In this document: one piece after another, positions 11,518 to 18,839 of the stretch | Layout of the letters: each line of letters opens with the position of its first letter | Numbering within the stretch: position 1 is the first letter of the stretch | Source: Rhodopseudomonas palustris | GTDB lineage: Bacteria; Pseudomonadota; Alphaproteobacteria; Rhizobiales; Xanthobacteraceae | NCBI RefSeq assembly: GCF_003591005.1 | Contig: NZ_QYYD01000031.1 | Location: 1 to 59,251, forward strand | DNA length: 59,251 nt | Reading direction: 5' to 3' | Notes under the pieces: model-generated | Told to the model about the DNA's origin: nothing | The model's database searches: none | The model's input: the letters and a program-made list of their open reading frames with translations, nothing else | Program-made: the position numbers and the translations under genes

Positions 11518-12363
11518 ATGATCACATTCGTTCCTGCTCGCGTTTCTGCCTGGTCGACGCTGTTTGCCGCATTTTTTGCGTTGCTTGCGGTAACCGCGGC
11601 GCGTGCCGATGACGCCTCGCCCTGGGTCAGCGAAAGCCACTCTGCGGTGCGGCTGGTCGCGGGATCGCGCAGCGGTGCGGTGTTGCTGGGTGGCATTGCT
11701 TTCCAGTTGCAGCCGGGCTGGAAAACCTACTGGCGCTCGCCGGGCGACTCTGGCGTACCGCCGCGGTTCGATTTTTCGAAATCCGACAACGTCGAAGCGG
11801 TAACGATCCTGTGGCCTGCCCCTACCGCATTTGCCGACGGCGCTGGCGGCACCTCGCTCGGCTACAAGTCGCACGTCGTGCTGCCGTTACGCATCGTGGC
11901 AAAGAACGCCGACAAGCCGGTGACGCTGCGCGCCGACATCAGCTACGCGGTCTGCGAGAAATTGTGCGTGCCGGTCGAGGCGATGACGGAACTGACTTTC
12001 ACCAGCGTTGCCAGCACGCAGGACAGCGCGCTTGCGGCCGCGCTCGATACCGTGCCGGTGCCGGCCAATGTCGGCGACCCGAATCCGATCACGATCCGCG
12101 ACGTGGTGATGCGCGGCGACACCGAGGTGTGGGTCGACGTGGTGGCGCCGCCGGCCCAGCAGGTCAGCCTGTTCGTCGAAGGGCCGACGCCCGACTGGGC
12201 GCTGCCGATCCCGAAACGGACCCCGAACGCCCCCGAGGGCGTGCAGCGCTTCACCTTCCCGCTCGAGGGCCTGCCGCCCGGCGCGCATGCCGAGGGCGCG
12301 GCGCTGAAGTTCACCCTGGTGAGCCCCGACAAATCCTACGAGTTCAACGTCAATTTGAACTGA
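11518..12363 (+). CDS. Secreted DsbD-alpha-like protein
   Basis: The 281-residue product has a signal peptide (VSAWSTLFAAFFALLAVTAARA) and one domain resembling the N-terminal periplasmic domain of DsbD/ScsB thiol reductases. Family features are GIAFQLQPGWKTYWRSPGDSG and YAVCEKLCVPVEA, a C-x3-C pair at residues 146 and 150. There is no transmembrane or thioredoxin domain, so it is an orphan of the alpha domain. It probably acts in periplasmic thiol-disulfide exchange, but its partner is not visible here. The ATG at 11518 has no clear Shine-Dalgarno sequence. The 3' end overlaps the convergent lysR gene by 14 bp. Confidence 0.85.
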   Translation: MITFVPARVSAWSTLFAAFFALLAVTAARADDASPWVSESHSAVRLVAGSRSGAVLLGGIAFQLQPGWKTYWRSPGDSGVPPRFDFSKSDNVEAVTILWPAPTAFADGAGGTSLGYKSHVVLPLRIVAKNADKPVTLRADISYAVCEKLCVPVEAMTELTFTSVASTQDSALAAALDTVPVPANVGDPNPITIRDVVMRGDTEVWVDVVAPPAQQVSLFVEGPTPDWALPIPKRTPNAPEGVQRFTFPLEGLPPGAHAEGAALKFTLVSPDKSYEFNVNLN

Positions 12364-13276
12364 GCCGGCGCGGCGGCCGGCGCTTCGCCAGCCGCTCCGC
12401 CAGAAACGCCGCCAGCGCTTCGACCCGCGCCGGCCGTGGCCCGCCCGGCGGCATCACCAGATGCACCGAGCTCTCGCGCTGGTGCCAGCCTTCCAGGATG
12501 ACCTCGACGGCGCCGGACGTGATCGCGTCGCCGACAATGAACTCCGGCAGGTCGGCGATACCGAGCCCGGCGATCACCGCCGGCAGCAGCGCCTCGCCAT
12601 TGTTGACGCGCAGCGGCCCTGACGGTCGCACCGCCGCCTGCTCACCCTGTGCATTGCGGTAGTGCCAGGCATTGGGCGTCGACAGATAGGCGTAGCCGAG
12701 GCAGCGGTGATCGGCGAGCTGCATCGGATGCGTCGGCCGCCCGTAACGCGCCAGATAGGACGCCGCCGCGACCGTGTAGCGCGGCATCGCGCACAGCCGC
12801 CGCGCCACCAGCGAGGAATCCGGCAGCGACGCGATCCGCACGCCGGCATCGAAGCCTTCGCCGATCAGGTCGACCATCTGGTCGGACAGATGCAGGTCGA
12901 CCGAGACTTCCGGATAGGCGGTGAGGAAATCCGGCAGCAGCGGCGCCACGACGTTGACGCCGAACGTCATCGGCACCGCCAGCCGCACCAGCCCGCGCGG
13001 CGCCGCCGATTGCGCCAGCGCCTCGCTCTCCGCCGCCTCGCCGTCCGCCAGCAGCTGCGCGGCGCGCTCGGCGAGCCGCTGGCCGGCATCTGTCAGCGCG
13101 AGCCGACGCGAGGTGCGGTTGAACAGCCGCGCGCCGAGCCGCGCCTCCAGCCGCGTCACCGCCTTGGAGACGGTGGCTTTGGACATCGTCAGCTCCGCCG
13201 CCGCCGCCGCGAAGGAGCGCAGCTCGACCACCTTGGCGAAGATCGCCAGCGCTTCGAAGTCCGGCAGCTTAGTCAT
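12350..13276 (-). CDS. LysR-family transcriptional regulator
   Basis: This 308-residue DNA-binding regulator begins with a winged helix-turn-helix (FAKVVELRSFAAAAAELTMSKATVSKAVTRLEA, residues 8-40). The rest matches a LysR substrate domain with VRLAVPMTFGVNVVAPLLPDF and DLPEFIVGDAI. It is closest in style to the CrgA-like branch of LTTRs. It is divergent from a pirin gene, the usual arrangement for a LysR regulator and its target. I chose the ATG at 13276 (MTKLPDFEAL); an upstream ATG at 13306 is possible. No effector can be read from the sequence. Confidence 0.9.
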   Translation of the reverse strand: MTKLPDFEALAIFAKVVELRSFAAAAAELTMSKATVSKAVTRLEARLGARLFNRTSRRLALTDAGQRLAERAAQLLADGEAAESEALAQSAAPRGLVRLAVPMTFGVNVVAPLLPDFLTAYPEVSVDLHLSDQMVDLIGEGFDAGVRIASLPDSSLVARRLCAMPRYTVAAASYLARYGRPTHPMQLADHRCLGYAYLSTPNAWHYRNAQGEQAAVRPSGPLRVNNGEALLPAVIAGLGIADLPEFIVGDAITSGAVEVILEGWHQRESSVHLVMPPGGPRPARVEALAAFLAERLAKRRPPRRLSSN

Positions 13277-13299
13277 CGGAGCCCATTGGATCAATTTCA

Positions 13300-13335
13300 G
13301 AAACAATGAGTTTCAATCATTTCTATTTCTGAAAC
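13300..13335. promoter_or_regulatory. Cluster of GAAAC/GTTTC half-sites, probable LysR binding region
   Basis: Three half-sites lie in the divergent lysR-pirin gap: GAAAC at 13300-13304, GTTTCA at 13310-13315 and TGAAAC at 13330-13335. The first two form an inverted pair with a 5-bp spacer, and the last two an inverted pair with a 14-bp spacer. Alternating half-sites of this kind fit a LysR tetramer site. Binding itself is inference. Confidence 0.45.
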
Positions 13336-13408
13336 GCAAGCCGAAGCTTATTCAGAACCCAATCACTTCACCGGCGCCGCAGGCGGCGCCAAACCAGGGA
13401 GAATTCCC

Positions 13409-14107
13409 ATGATTGAACTTCGTCCCTTCAACAAGCTCGGCGGCGCTGATCACGGCTGGCTCAAGGCCAAGCACCATTTCTCGTTCGCCAGCTATTACGA
13501 CCCGAACAATATGGGCCACGGCGCCCTGCGGGTCTGGAACGACGACGAGATCGCGCCCGAGACCGGCTTCCCACCGCATCCGCATCGCGACATGGAGATC
13601 ATCACCTATGTGCGCGACGGCGCCATCACCCACGAGGACTCGCTCGGCAACAAGGGCCGTACCGAGGCCGGCGACGTGCAGGTGATGAGCGCGGGCTCGG
13701 GGGTGCGTCACTCGGAATACAATCTGGAACCGGAGACTACCCGGATCTTCCAGATCTGGATCGAGCCGACGCAGACCGGCGGTCAGCCGACCTGGGGCTC
13801 CAAGCCGTTCCCGAAGTCGGATCGCTCCGGCAAGCTCGTGACCATCGCGTCCGGCGTCAAGGGTGACACCGATGCGCTGCCGATCCGCGCCGATGCGCGG
13901 GTGCTCGCCACCACACTGAAGGCCGGCGAGAGCGCCGTCTACGAGGCCGGCAAGGCCCGGCACCTCTATCTGGTGCCCGCGGTCGGCAGCGTCGAGGTCA
14001 ACGGCGTCAAGGTCGAAGCCCGCGACGGCGCCGCGATCCGCGACGAAGCCAAGCTGACGATCACGGCCCTCGAAGACGCCGAGGTCGTGCTGGTCGACGC
14101 GGCGTAA
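13409..14107 (+). CDS. Pirin family protein (cupin, YhhW-like)
   Basis: The 232-residue product is a bicupin. The metal ligands known from E. coli YhhW are all present at the same positions: His57, His59, His101 and Glu103, in HPHRDMEII and VRHSEYN. YhhW-type pirins can act as quercetin 2,3-dioxygenases in vitro; the physiological substrate is unclear. The ATG at 13409 follows a good ribosome-binding site (AGGGAGAA). The divergent LysR gene is its likely regulator. Confidence 0.93.
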   Translation: MIELRPFNKLGGADHGWLKAKHHFSFASYYDPNNMGHGALRVWNDDEIAPETGFPPHPHRDMEIITYVRDGAITHEDSLGNKGRTEAGDVQVMSAGSGVRHSEYNLEPETTRIFQIWIEPTQTGGQPTWGSKPFPKSDRSGKLVTIASGVKGDTDALPIRADARVLATTLKAGESAVYEAGKARHLYLVPAVGSVEVNGVKVEARDGAAIRDEAKLTITALEDAEVVLVDAA

Positions 14108-14165
14108 GGCTGCAGTGTCGAACACAACGCGGCGCCGTGCATTGGCACGGCGTCGCCCCCGCACA

Positions 14166-14260
14166 GCCGTCATGCGCGGGCTTGACCCGCACATCCATCC
14201 TCTTCGTGAAAGCCTTTGCGAAGAGGATGGATGGCCGGGTCAAGCCCGGCCATGACGGCT
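14166..14260. repeat. Palindromic intergenic repeat, family A
   Basis: This near-perfect long inverted repeat starts CCGTCATGCGCGGGCTTGAC and ends GTCAAGCCCGGCCATGACGG, with inner arms ATCCATCCTCTTCG / CGAAGAGGATGGAT. It sits between the pirin gene and wrbA and matches the copy at 10466-10574. Confidence 0.85.
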
Positions 14261-14314
14261 GACTAACAACGCGATCACTTCCCCACTCATCACCAAGCAA
14301 ACGGAGAGACTGCC

Positions 14315-14914
14315 ATGGCGAAGGTTCTGGTTCTTTACTACTCGGCTTACGGCCACATCGAAGCGATGGCGAATGCGGTCGCCGAGGGCGCGCGCGAGGC
14401 GGGCGCTCAGGTCGACATCAAGCGCGTGCCCGAGCTGGTGCCGCCGGACGTCGCCAAGGCGTCGCACTACAAGCTCGACCAGGCCGCGCCGGTCGCGACC
14501 ATCGACGACCTCGCCAATTACGACGCGATCATCGTCGGCACCGGCACGCGGTTCGGCCGCATGGCGTCGCAGATGGCCAACTTCCTCGACCAGGCCGGCG
14601 GCCTGTGGGCCAAGGGCGCGCTGAACGGCAAGGTCGGCGGCGCCTTCACCTCGACCGCGACCCAGCACGGCGGCCAGGAAACCACGCTGTTCTCGATCAT
14701 CACCAACCTGCTGCATTTCGGCATGGTGGTGGTCGGCCTCAACTACGGCTTCCAGGGCCAGATGAAGCTCGACGAGGTGACCGGCGGCGCGCCCTACGGC
14801 GCCACCACGATCACCGGCGGCGACGGCTCGCGGCAGCCGAGCGCCAACGAACTCGCCGGCGCGAAGTATCAGGGCAAGGCGGTTGCGGAAACCGCCATCA
14901 AGCTGCACGGTTAA
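14315..14914 (+). CDS. wrbA: NAD(P)H:quinone oxidoreductase, type IV (WrbA)
   Basis: This 199-residue flavodoxin-like FMN enzyme reduces quinones by two electrons, avoiding semiquinone formation. WrbA landmarks are [15 protein letters not shown] (phosphate-binding loop), [35 protein letters not shown], and the C-terminal [20 protein letters not shown]. The length fits the family. It follows the pirin gene after a palindromic repeat and precedes the DUF5996 gene by 77 bp. Confidence 0.97.
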   Translation: MAKVLVLYYSAYGHIEAMANAVAEGAREAGAQVDIKRVPELVPPDVAKASHYKLDQAAPVATIDDLANYDAIIVGTGTRFGRMASQMANFLDQAGGLWAKGALNGKVGGAFTSTATQHGGQETTLFSIITNLLHFGMVVVGLNYGFQGQMKLDEVTGGAPYGATTITGGDGSRQPSANELAGAKYQGKAVAETAIKLHG

Positions 14915-14991
14915 GTCCTAACCTGACCCGCAATCGATCGTGGGGCGCCATGCCGGCGCCTCGCGGCGGTCCCGCAGCGCAAGGAGCCGAG

Positions 14992-15945
14992 ATGGCCGTT
15001 TCACCGCCCAAGATCGAAGCGTGGCCGGCTCTGCCCTATCCGGAGTGGCGCGCGACCAGCGAGACGCTGCATCTGTGGACCCAGATCGTCGGCAAGATCC
15101 GGCTCGCCACCACGCCGTGGCAAAATCATTCCTGGCACATCGGGCTGTATCTGACGACGCGCGGGCTGACGACATCGCCGATGCCGGACGGCTCGCGCAC
15201 CTTTCAGATCGACTTCGACTTCATCGATCATGAACTGATCATCACCACCAGCGACGGCGACATCCGCCATCTGCCGCTGGCGCCGCAAAGCGTCGCCGAC
15301 TTCTACGCCGCAGTGATGGCGACGCTCGGCGAACTCGGCATCCGCGTCAGCATCGACCAATGGCCGAACGAGTTGCCCTCGCCGACCCGTTTCTCCGAAG
15401 ACCGCGAGCACGCCAGCTACGATCGCGACGCCGTAAGGCGGTTCTTTCAGGCGCTGGTGCAGATCGACCGTGTGTTCAAGCTTTTCCGCACCGGCTTTCT
15501 CGGCAAGACCAGCCCGGTGCACTTCTTCTGGGGCAGCTTCGATCTCGCGGTGACGCGGTTCTCGGGAAGGGACGCGCCGTTGCATCCAGGCGGAGTGCCG
15601 TATCTCGCCAACGAGGTGGCGCAGGAAGCCTATTCGCACGAAGTCAGCAGCGCGGGGTTCTGGCCCGGCGCCGGGCTCGACTATCCGGCGTTCTATTCCT
15701 ACGCCTACCCTGCGCCGGACGGTTTTCGCGCCGCCAAGGTGCGGCCGGCGGAGGCGTTCTTCAGCGAGACGCTGGGCGAATTCCTGCTGCCCTACGACGC
15801 CGTCCGCTCTGCCGCCGACCCGGACCAGGCACTGCTCGACTTCCTGCAGAGCACCTACGAGGCAGCCGCCGATCTCGGCAAATGGGACCGCGCCGCACTC
15901 GACGCTCCGCTCGGCCGCGTTGCCGTGCCGCGCCGGTTGGGCTGA
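14992..15945 (+). CDS. DUF5996 family protein
   Basis: This 317-residue soluble protein of unknown function matches the DUF5996 family, with WPALPYPEWRATSETLHLWTQ at the start, PWQNHSWHIGLYLT, and later GKTSPVHFFWGSFDLAVTRFSGR. The ATG at 14992 is set by AAGGAG (14981-14986) five bases upstream, which excludes the longer frame extension over the end of wrbA. No catalytic motif is recognisable. It may be cotranscribed with wrbA. Confidence 0.85.
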   Translation: MAVSPPKIEAWPALPYPEWRATSETLHLWTQIVGKIRLATTPWQNHSWHIGLYLTTRGLTTSPMPDGSRTFQIDFDFIDHELIITTSDGDIRHLPLAPQSVADFYAAVMATLGELGIRVSIDQWPNELPSPTRFSEDREHASYDRDAVRRFFQALVQIDRVFKLFRTGFLGKTSPVHFFWGSFDLAVTRFSGRDAPLHPGGVPYLANEVAQEAYSHEVSSAGFWPGAGLDYPAFYSYAYPAPDGFRAAKVRPAEAFFSETLGEFLLPYDAVRSAADPDQALLDFLQSTYEAAADLGKWDRAALDAPLGRVAVPRRLG

Positions 15946-16007
15946 ACGCACAGAACTGGTGATCTGCCTCCGCGGCTAAATCGCCGGTGGAAGCAACGAC
16001 TTTCCCC

Positions 16008-16123
16008 GTTATTGCGAGCCAACGGGTCGGCGCGAAGCGCCGCCCGATGACAGGCTCCGCGAAGCAATCCAGCGTCGTGCACGGAGCTGGATTGCTTCGT
16101 CGCTTCGCTCCTCGCAATGACGG
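16008..16123. repeat. Palindromic intergenic repeat, family E
   Basis: The copy runs from TTATTGCGAGCC to CTCGCAATGACGG, with inner arms GAAGCAATCCAGC and GCTGGATTGCTTC. A shorter copy lies between gltB and gltD (38578-38658), and a half-copy is at the end of the window. Confidence 0.85.
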
Positions 16124-16271
16124 TGCCAAACCGCCCAATTGGCGCGCACTACGACCGCCTGACCGCATTTCATGCAGATGCATCTATTGCGCATGGCTGC
16201 TGTTCTGGCCGCAGACCTACTCGCCAGCGCGCTCAGGCTCTATTTCCACATTGCCCGCCGGAGATCGCATT

Positions 16272-16421
16272 ATGCTCGAAATGTATTTCATGCTGCAGCT
16301 TGCCCGCAGCCCGCTTCAAGTCATGGCCAAGCGGCTGGTGTGTATCAGCCTCAACCTCGCTACCCACGGCCGCCGGCAGTGCCGCGGCTGTCCGACCGGG
16401 ACTACGCCCGACGCGGACTGA
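16272..16421 (+). CDS. Possible small protein, 49 residues
   Basis: A 49-residue frame (MLEMYFMLQLARSPLQ at its start, four cysteines in all) has GGAG eight bases before its ATG. It fills the gap after repeat E and overlaps the convergent permease 3' end by 20 bp. I recognise no family. It could be chance coding in high-GC DNA. Confidence 0.25.
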   Translation: MLEMYFMLQLARSPLQVMAKRLVCISLNLATHGRRQCRGCPTGTTPDAD

Positions 16422-17922
16422 AGCGCCAGGTGACGAGCAGAATGCCCAGCGTGAACGCAGCCGAGAACAGCGCGAAACGCGGCTCGGTGAGTACCAGGAT
16501 GGCCGTTGCGGCCCAGCCAATCGACGAGAACGCCTCCGCGAAGGTCGCGAGCCGCGACGAGGTCTGACGGCGACGGAATTGGCTGCGCCGGCCTTGTACC
16601 CGAAACCACAGCTGAATCGCCGTCGCTGACGCCGCCGCCAGGGCACAGCCCACCGCCGTGACGATCGCCAACAGCGGCGACAGCACGGCGAGCGGCAGCA
16701 GCAGCGGCGCCACCACGACGCCAATTCCCATCAGCACCACCTCGATGCGAGCCCGCGTCACCGCGGAGCCCGGCAGCGGCGCGGTGTCGATCAGATCGGG
16801 CGCGTCCTCGCCCGAGATCGTCAGCCATGCCAGCCCGCCGGCGAGCTGCCCGGCCGCCATCACCACCACCGGCGCGACCAGCACCACGGCGGTCGAACTA
16901 TCCGAGAAGCTGCGCCACAGCAGCAGCGCCGGCGGCAGCAGATAGAGCAGCTGCATCAGCGACTGCGACACCAGCCACGGGTCGCGCCGCAGCAGCATGA
17001 GTTCCTTGTGCCGCAGCGCCTGCTGCCGCGAGCCGCGGCGGAAGCGCGGGGCGCGTTGATGCGCGATCGTGGCGCTGGCGCCGGCCGCCGCGACCACCAC
17101 GGCGCCGAGCCGCGGCGTCACCCAGATCATCACCAGCCCGAGCAACACGAGGCTGACGCTGAGCAGCGCGACCAGCGCCAGTACGTCGCCGAGCACGGCG
17201 CGCGCCGGCCACCACAACACGCTCGCCGCGCCTGGCGCCCAGCTCGCGGCGAGATCCGAGGTCAACACCGCAAAGCGCGACAGCGTGCCGGTCGACAGGA
17301 TCGCGGCGACCTGCAGGCCGATGACGAAGCCGGCGCCGATCACCACCGAGACGATCTGCGCCGCCAGCCGCGTCCGCTTCGGACCGATCAGCTGGAACAG
17401 CAAGAGCGCCACGGCGATGGCGACCGCCGACGCCGAGATGCCGATCGCAGCGACGACGCCGAACGCGGTCAGCCAATGCGCGCCGCCGGCGAGCGCCAGC
17501 ACGTCGATCACCGGCGCGGCGAACAACAGCGCCATCGCCGTGACGGTGAGCGCGATTGCCGCCATCCGCACCGAGAATACCCGCGCCAGCGGCACCGGCG
17601 ACGACATGATCAGGTCGAGATCGGCGCGGCTGTAGAACACCCGCGTCACCGACTCGATCGCCTGCGACAGCATCAGCAGCCAGCTCAGCGCCAGCACTGC
17701 GGTGATCACCAGCAGGCTGGTGACGTCTGCATCGCGGGGAAGATGCGCGTAGCGGCCGACCAGCCCCCAGGCCGGCAGATGCAGCAGCGCCGCGATCACG
17801 ATCAGCGCCAGCACCACGTTGCGCACGCGGCGGCGCCGGCCGGCGGTGAGCATGCCGAGGAAATCGCGCCAGGCGAGCCGCAGATCGTGCCGCGCGAAGC
17901 TGGCCAGCGTCGCCGTGGTCAT
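16402..17922 (-). CDS. ABC-2 type transporter permease
   Basis: This 506-residue integral membrane protein has at least ten hydrophobic segments, for example NVVLALIVIAALLHLPAW and ALVALLSVSLVLLGLVMIW. It also has long arginine-rich cytoplasmic loops. It starts at the ATG at 17922, which overlaps the stop of the upstream ATPase gene as ATGA, so the two are translationally coupled. Together they form an export-type ABC system of unknown substrate. The longer frame extension reaching to 18354 is a shadow inside the ATPase gene. Confidence 0.85.
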   Translation of the reverse strand: MTTATLASFARHDLRLAWRDFLGMLTAGRRRRVRNVVLALIVIAALLHLPAWGLVGRYAHLPRDADVTSLLVITAVLALSWLLMLSQAIESVTRVFYSRADLDLIMSSPVPLARVFSVRMAAIALTVTAMALLFAAPVIDVLALAGGAHWLTAFGVVAAIGISASAVAIAVALLLFQLIGPKRTRLAAQIVSVVIGAGFVIGLQVAAILSTGTLSRFAVLTSDLAASWAPGAASVLWWPARAVLGDVLALVALLSVSLVLLGLVMIWVTPRLGAVVVAAAGASATIAHQRAPRFRRGSRQQALRHKELMLLRRDPWLVSQSLMQLLYLLPPALLLWRSFSDSSTAVVLVAPVVVMAAGQLAGGLAWLTISGEDAPDLIDTAPLPGSAVTRARIEVVLMGIGVVVAPLLLPLAVLSPLLAIVTAVGCALAAASATAIQLWFRVQGRRSQFRRRQTSSRLATFAEAFSSIGWAATAILVLTEPRFALFSAAFTLGILLVTWRFSPRRA

Positions 17923-18674
17923 GCCGGCACGGCCTCGCCGCCGACCAGCGCGACGAACATGTCCTCGAGGCTGGAATCGCCGCTGCCGATCCGGCTGCGC
18001 AATTCGCCGAGCGTGCCCTCGGCGACCAGCCGGCCGGCGACGATCACGCCGATACGATCGGCCATGCGCTCGGCGACTTCGAGGATGTGGGTCGTCATGA
18101 TCACGGTGCAGCCGGCCTGCACGCGCGTCTGCAGAATCTCTTTGACGCGGCGCGCCGACACCGCGTCGAGGCCGGTGAGCGGTTCGTCGAGGATGATGAG
18201 TTGCGGCTCGTGCACCAGCGCGCCGGCCAGCGCCACCTTCTGGCGCATGCCCTTGGAGAAGCCTTCGCAGCGCTGGTGCTGATGCGCGGTGAGGTCGAGC
18301 TGGGCCAGTAATCGGACCGACGTTGTCTCGGCGCGATCCGGATCGCAGCCCCACAAGCCGGCGACGAAACTGAGATATTCCAGCGGCGTCAGCTTGTCGT
18401 AGATCATCGGCTCGTCCGACACCCAGGCGGTGACCTGCTTGGCGGCGATCGGATCGGCCAGCGCATCGATGCCGAGCACGCGGATCGTTCCCGCGTCCGG
18501 CTGCAGCAGCCCCGCGACCATGCGCAGCGTCGTGGTCTTGCCGGCGCCGTTGGGGCCAAGCAGCGCATAGAACTCGCCGCGACGAACGGTGAGATCGAGG
18601 TGATCCACCGCGGGCCGGTCATAGCTCTTGGCGAGGCCGCGCAGTTCCAGCGCAAACCCGGTCGATCCGGTCAT
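17919..18674 (-). CDS. ABC transporter ATP-binding protein
   Basis: This 251-residue stand-alone nucleotide-binding domain pairs with the downstream ABC-2 permease. Walker A is GPNGAGKTT (residues 40-48). The signature reads FSKGMRQK, the variant common in ABC-2 export ATPases. Walker B is LIILDEPLTGLD and the switch histidine lies in TTHILEV. The start at 18674 (MTGSTGFALEL) is chosen because GGGGA lies upstream on the minus strand and homology begins there. The longer frame has no homology in its first 41 residues. Confidence 0.93.
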   Translation of the reverse strand: MTGSTGFALELRGLAKSYDRPAVDHLDLTVRRGEFYALLGPNGAGKTTTLRMVAGLLQPDAGTIRVLGIDALADPIAAKQVTAWVSDEPMIYDKLTPLEYLSFVAGLWGCDPDRAETTSVRLLAQLDLTAHQHQRCEGFSKGMRQKVALAGALVHEPQLIILDEPLTGLDAVSARRVKEILQTRVQAGCTVIMTTHILEVAERMADRIGVIVAGRLVAEGTLGELRSRIGSGDSSLEDMFVALVGGEAVPA

Positions 18675-18762
18675 GACGTCCCCGTGACGCAAGGCTGTGT
18701 CGTTGCGCACAACAGGATGGAGGGCAGAAGTTTCGCCGCGATGAATCCGGCTGCCGAAACGA

Positions 18763-18792
18763 CGACGGCCTCCCGTCTCAAGGAGGCCGTCG
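18763..18792 (-). terminator. Hairpin downstream of the aldehyde oxidoreductase operon
   Basis: An 11-bp perfect stem (CGACGGCCTCC / GGAGGCCGTCG) with an 8-nt loop starts about 50 bp after the paoC stop. A similar GGCCTCCC hairpin follows another gene at 23867. Neither has a strong T-run, so termination is uncertain. Confidence 0.4.
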
Positions 18793-18839
18793 CGCATCGC
18801 GATGGTTAGCGGGCGGTTAGCAGCCCGGGCTGCCGCCGC

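Noticed and set aside
16402-18354. 650-residue frame that looks like an ATPase-permease fusion
   Set aside because: Its first 144 residues are an out-of-frame shadow of the ABC ATPase gene. The real permease starts at 17922 in an ATGA overlap.
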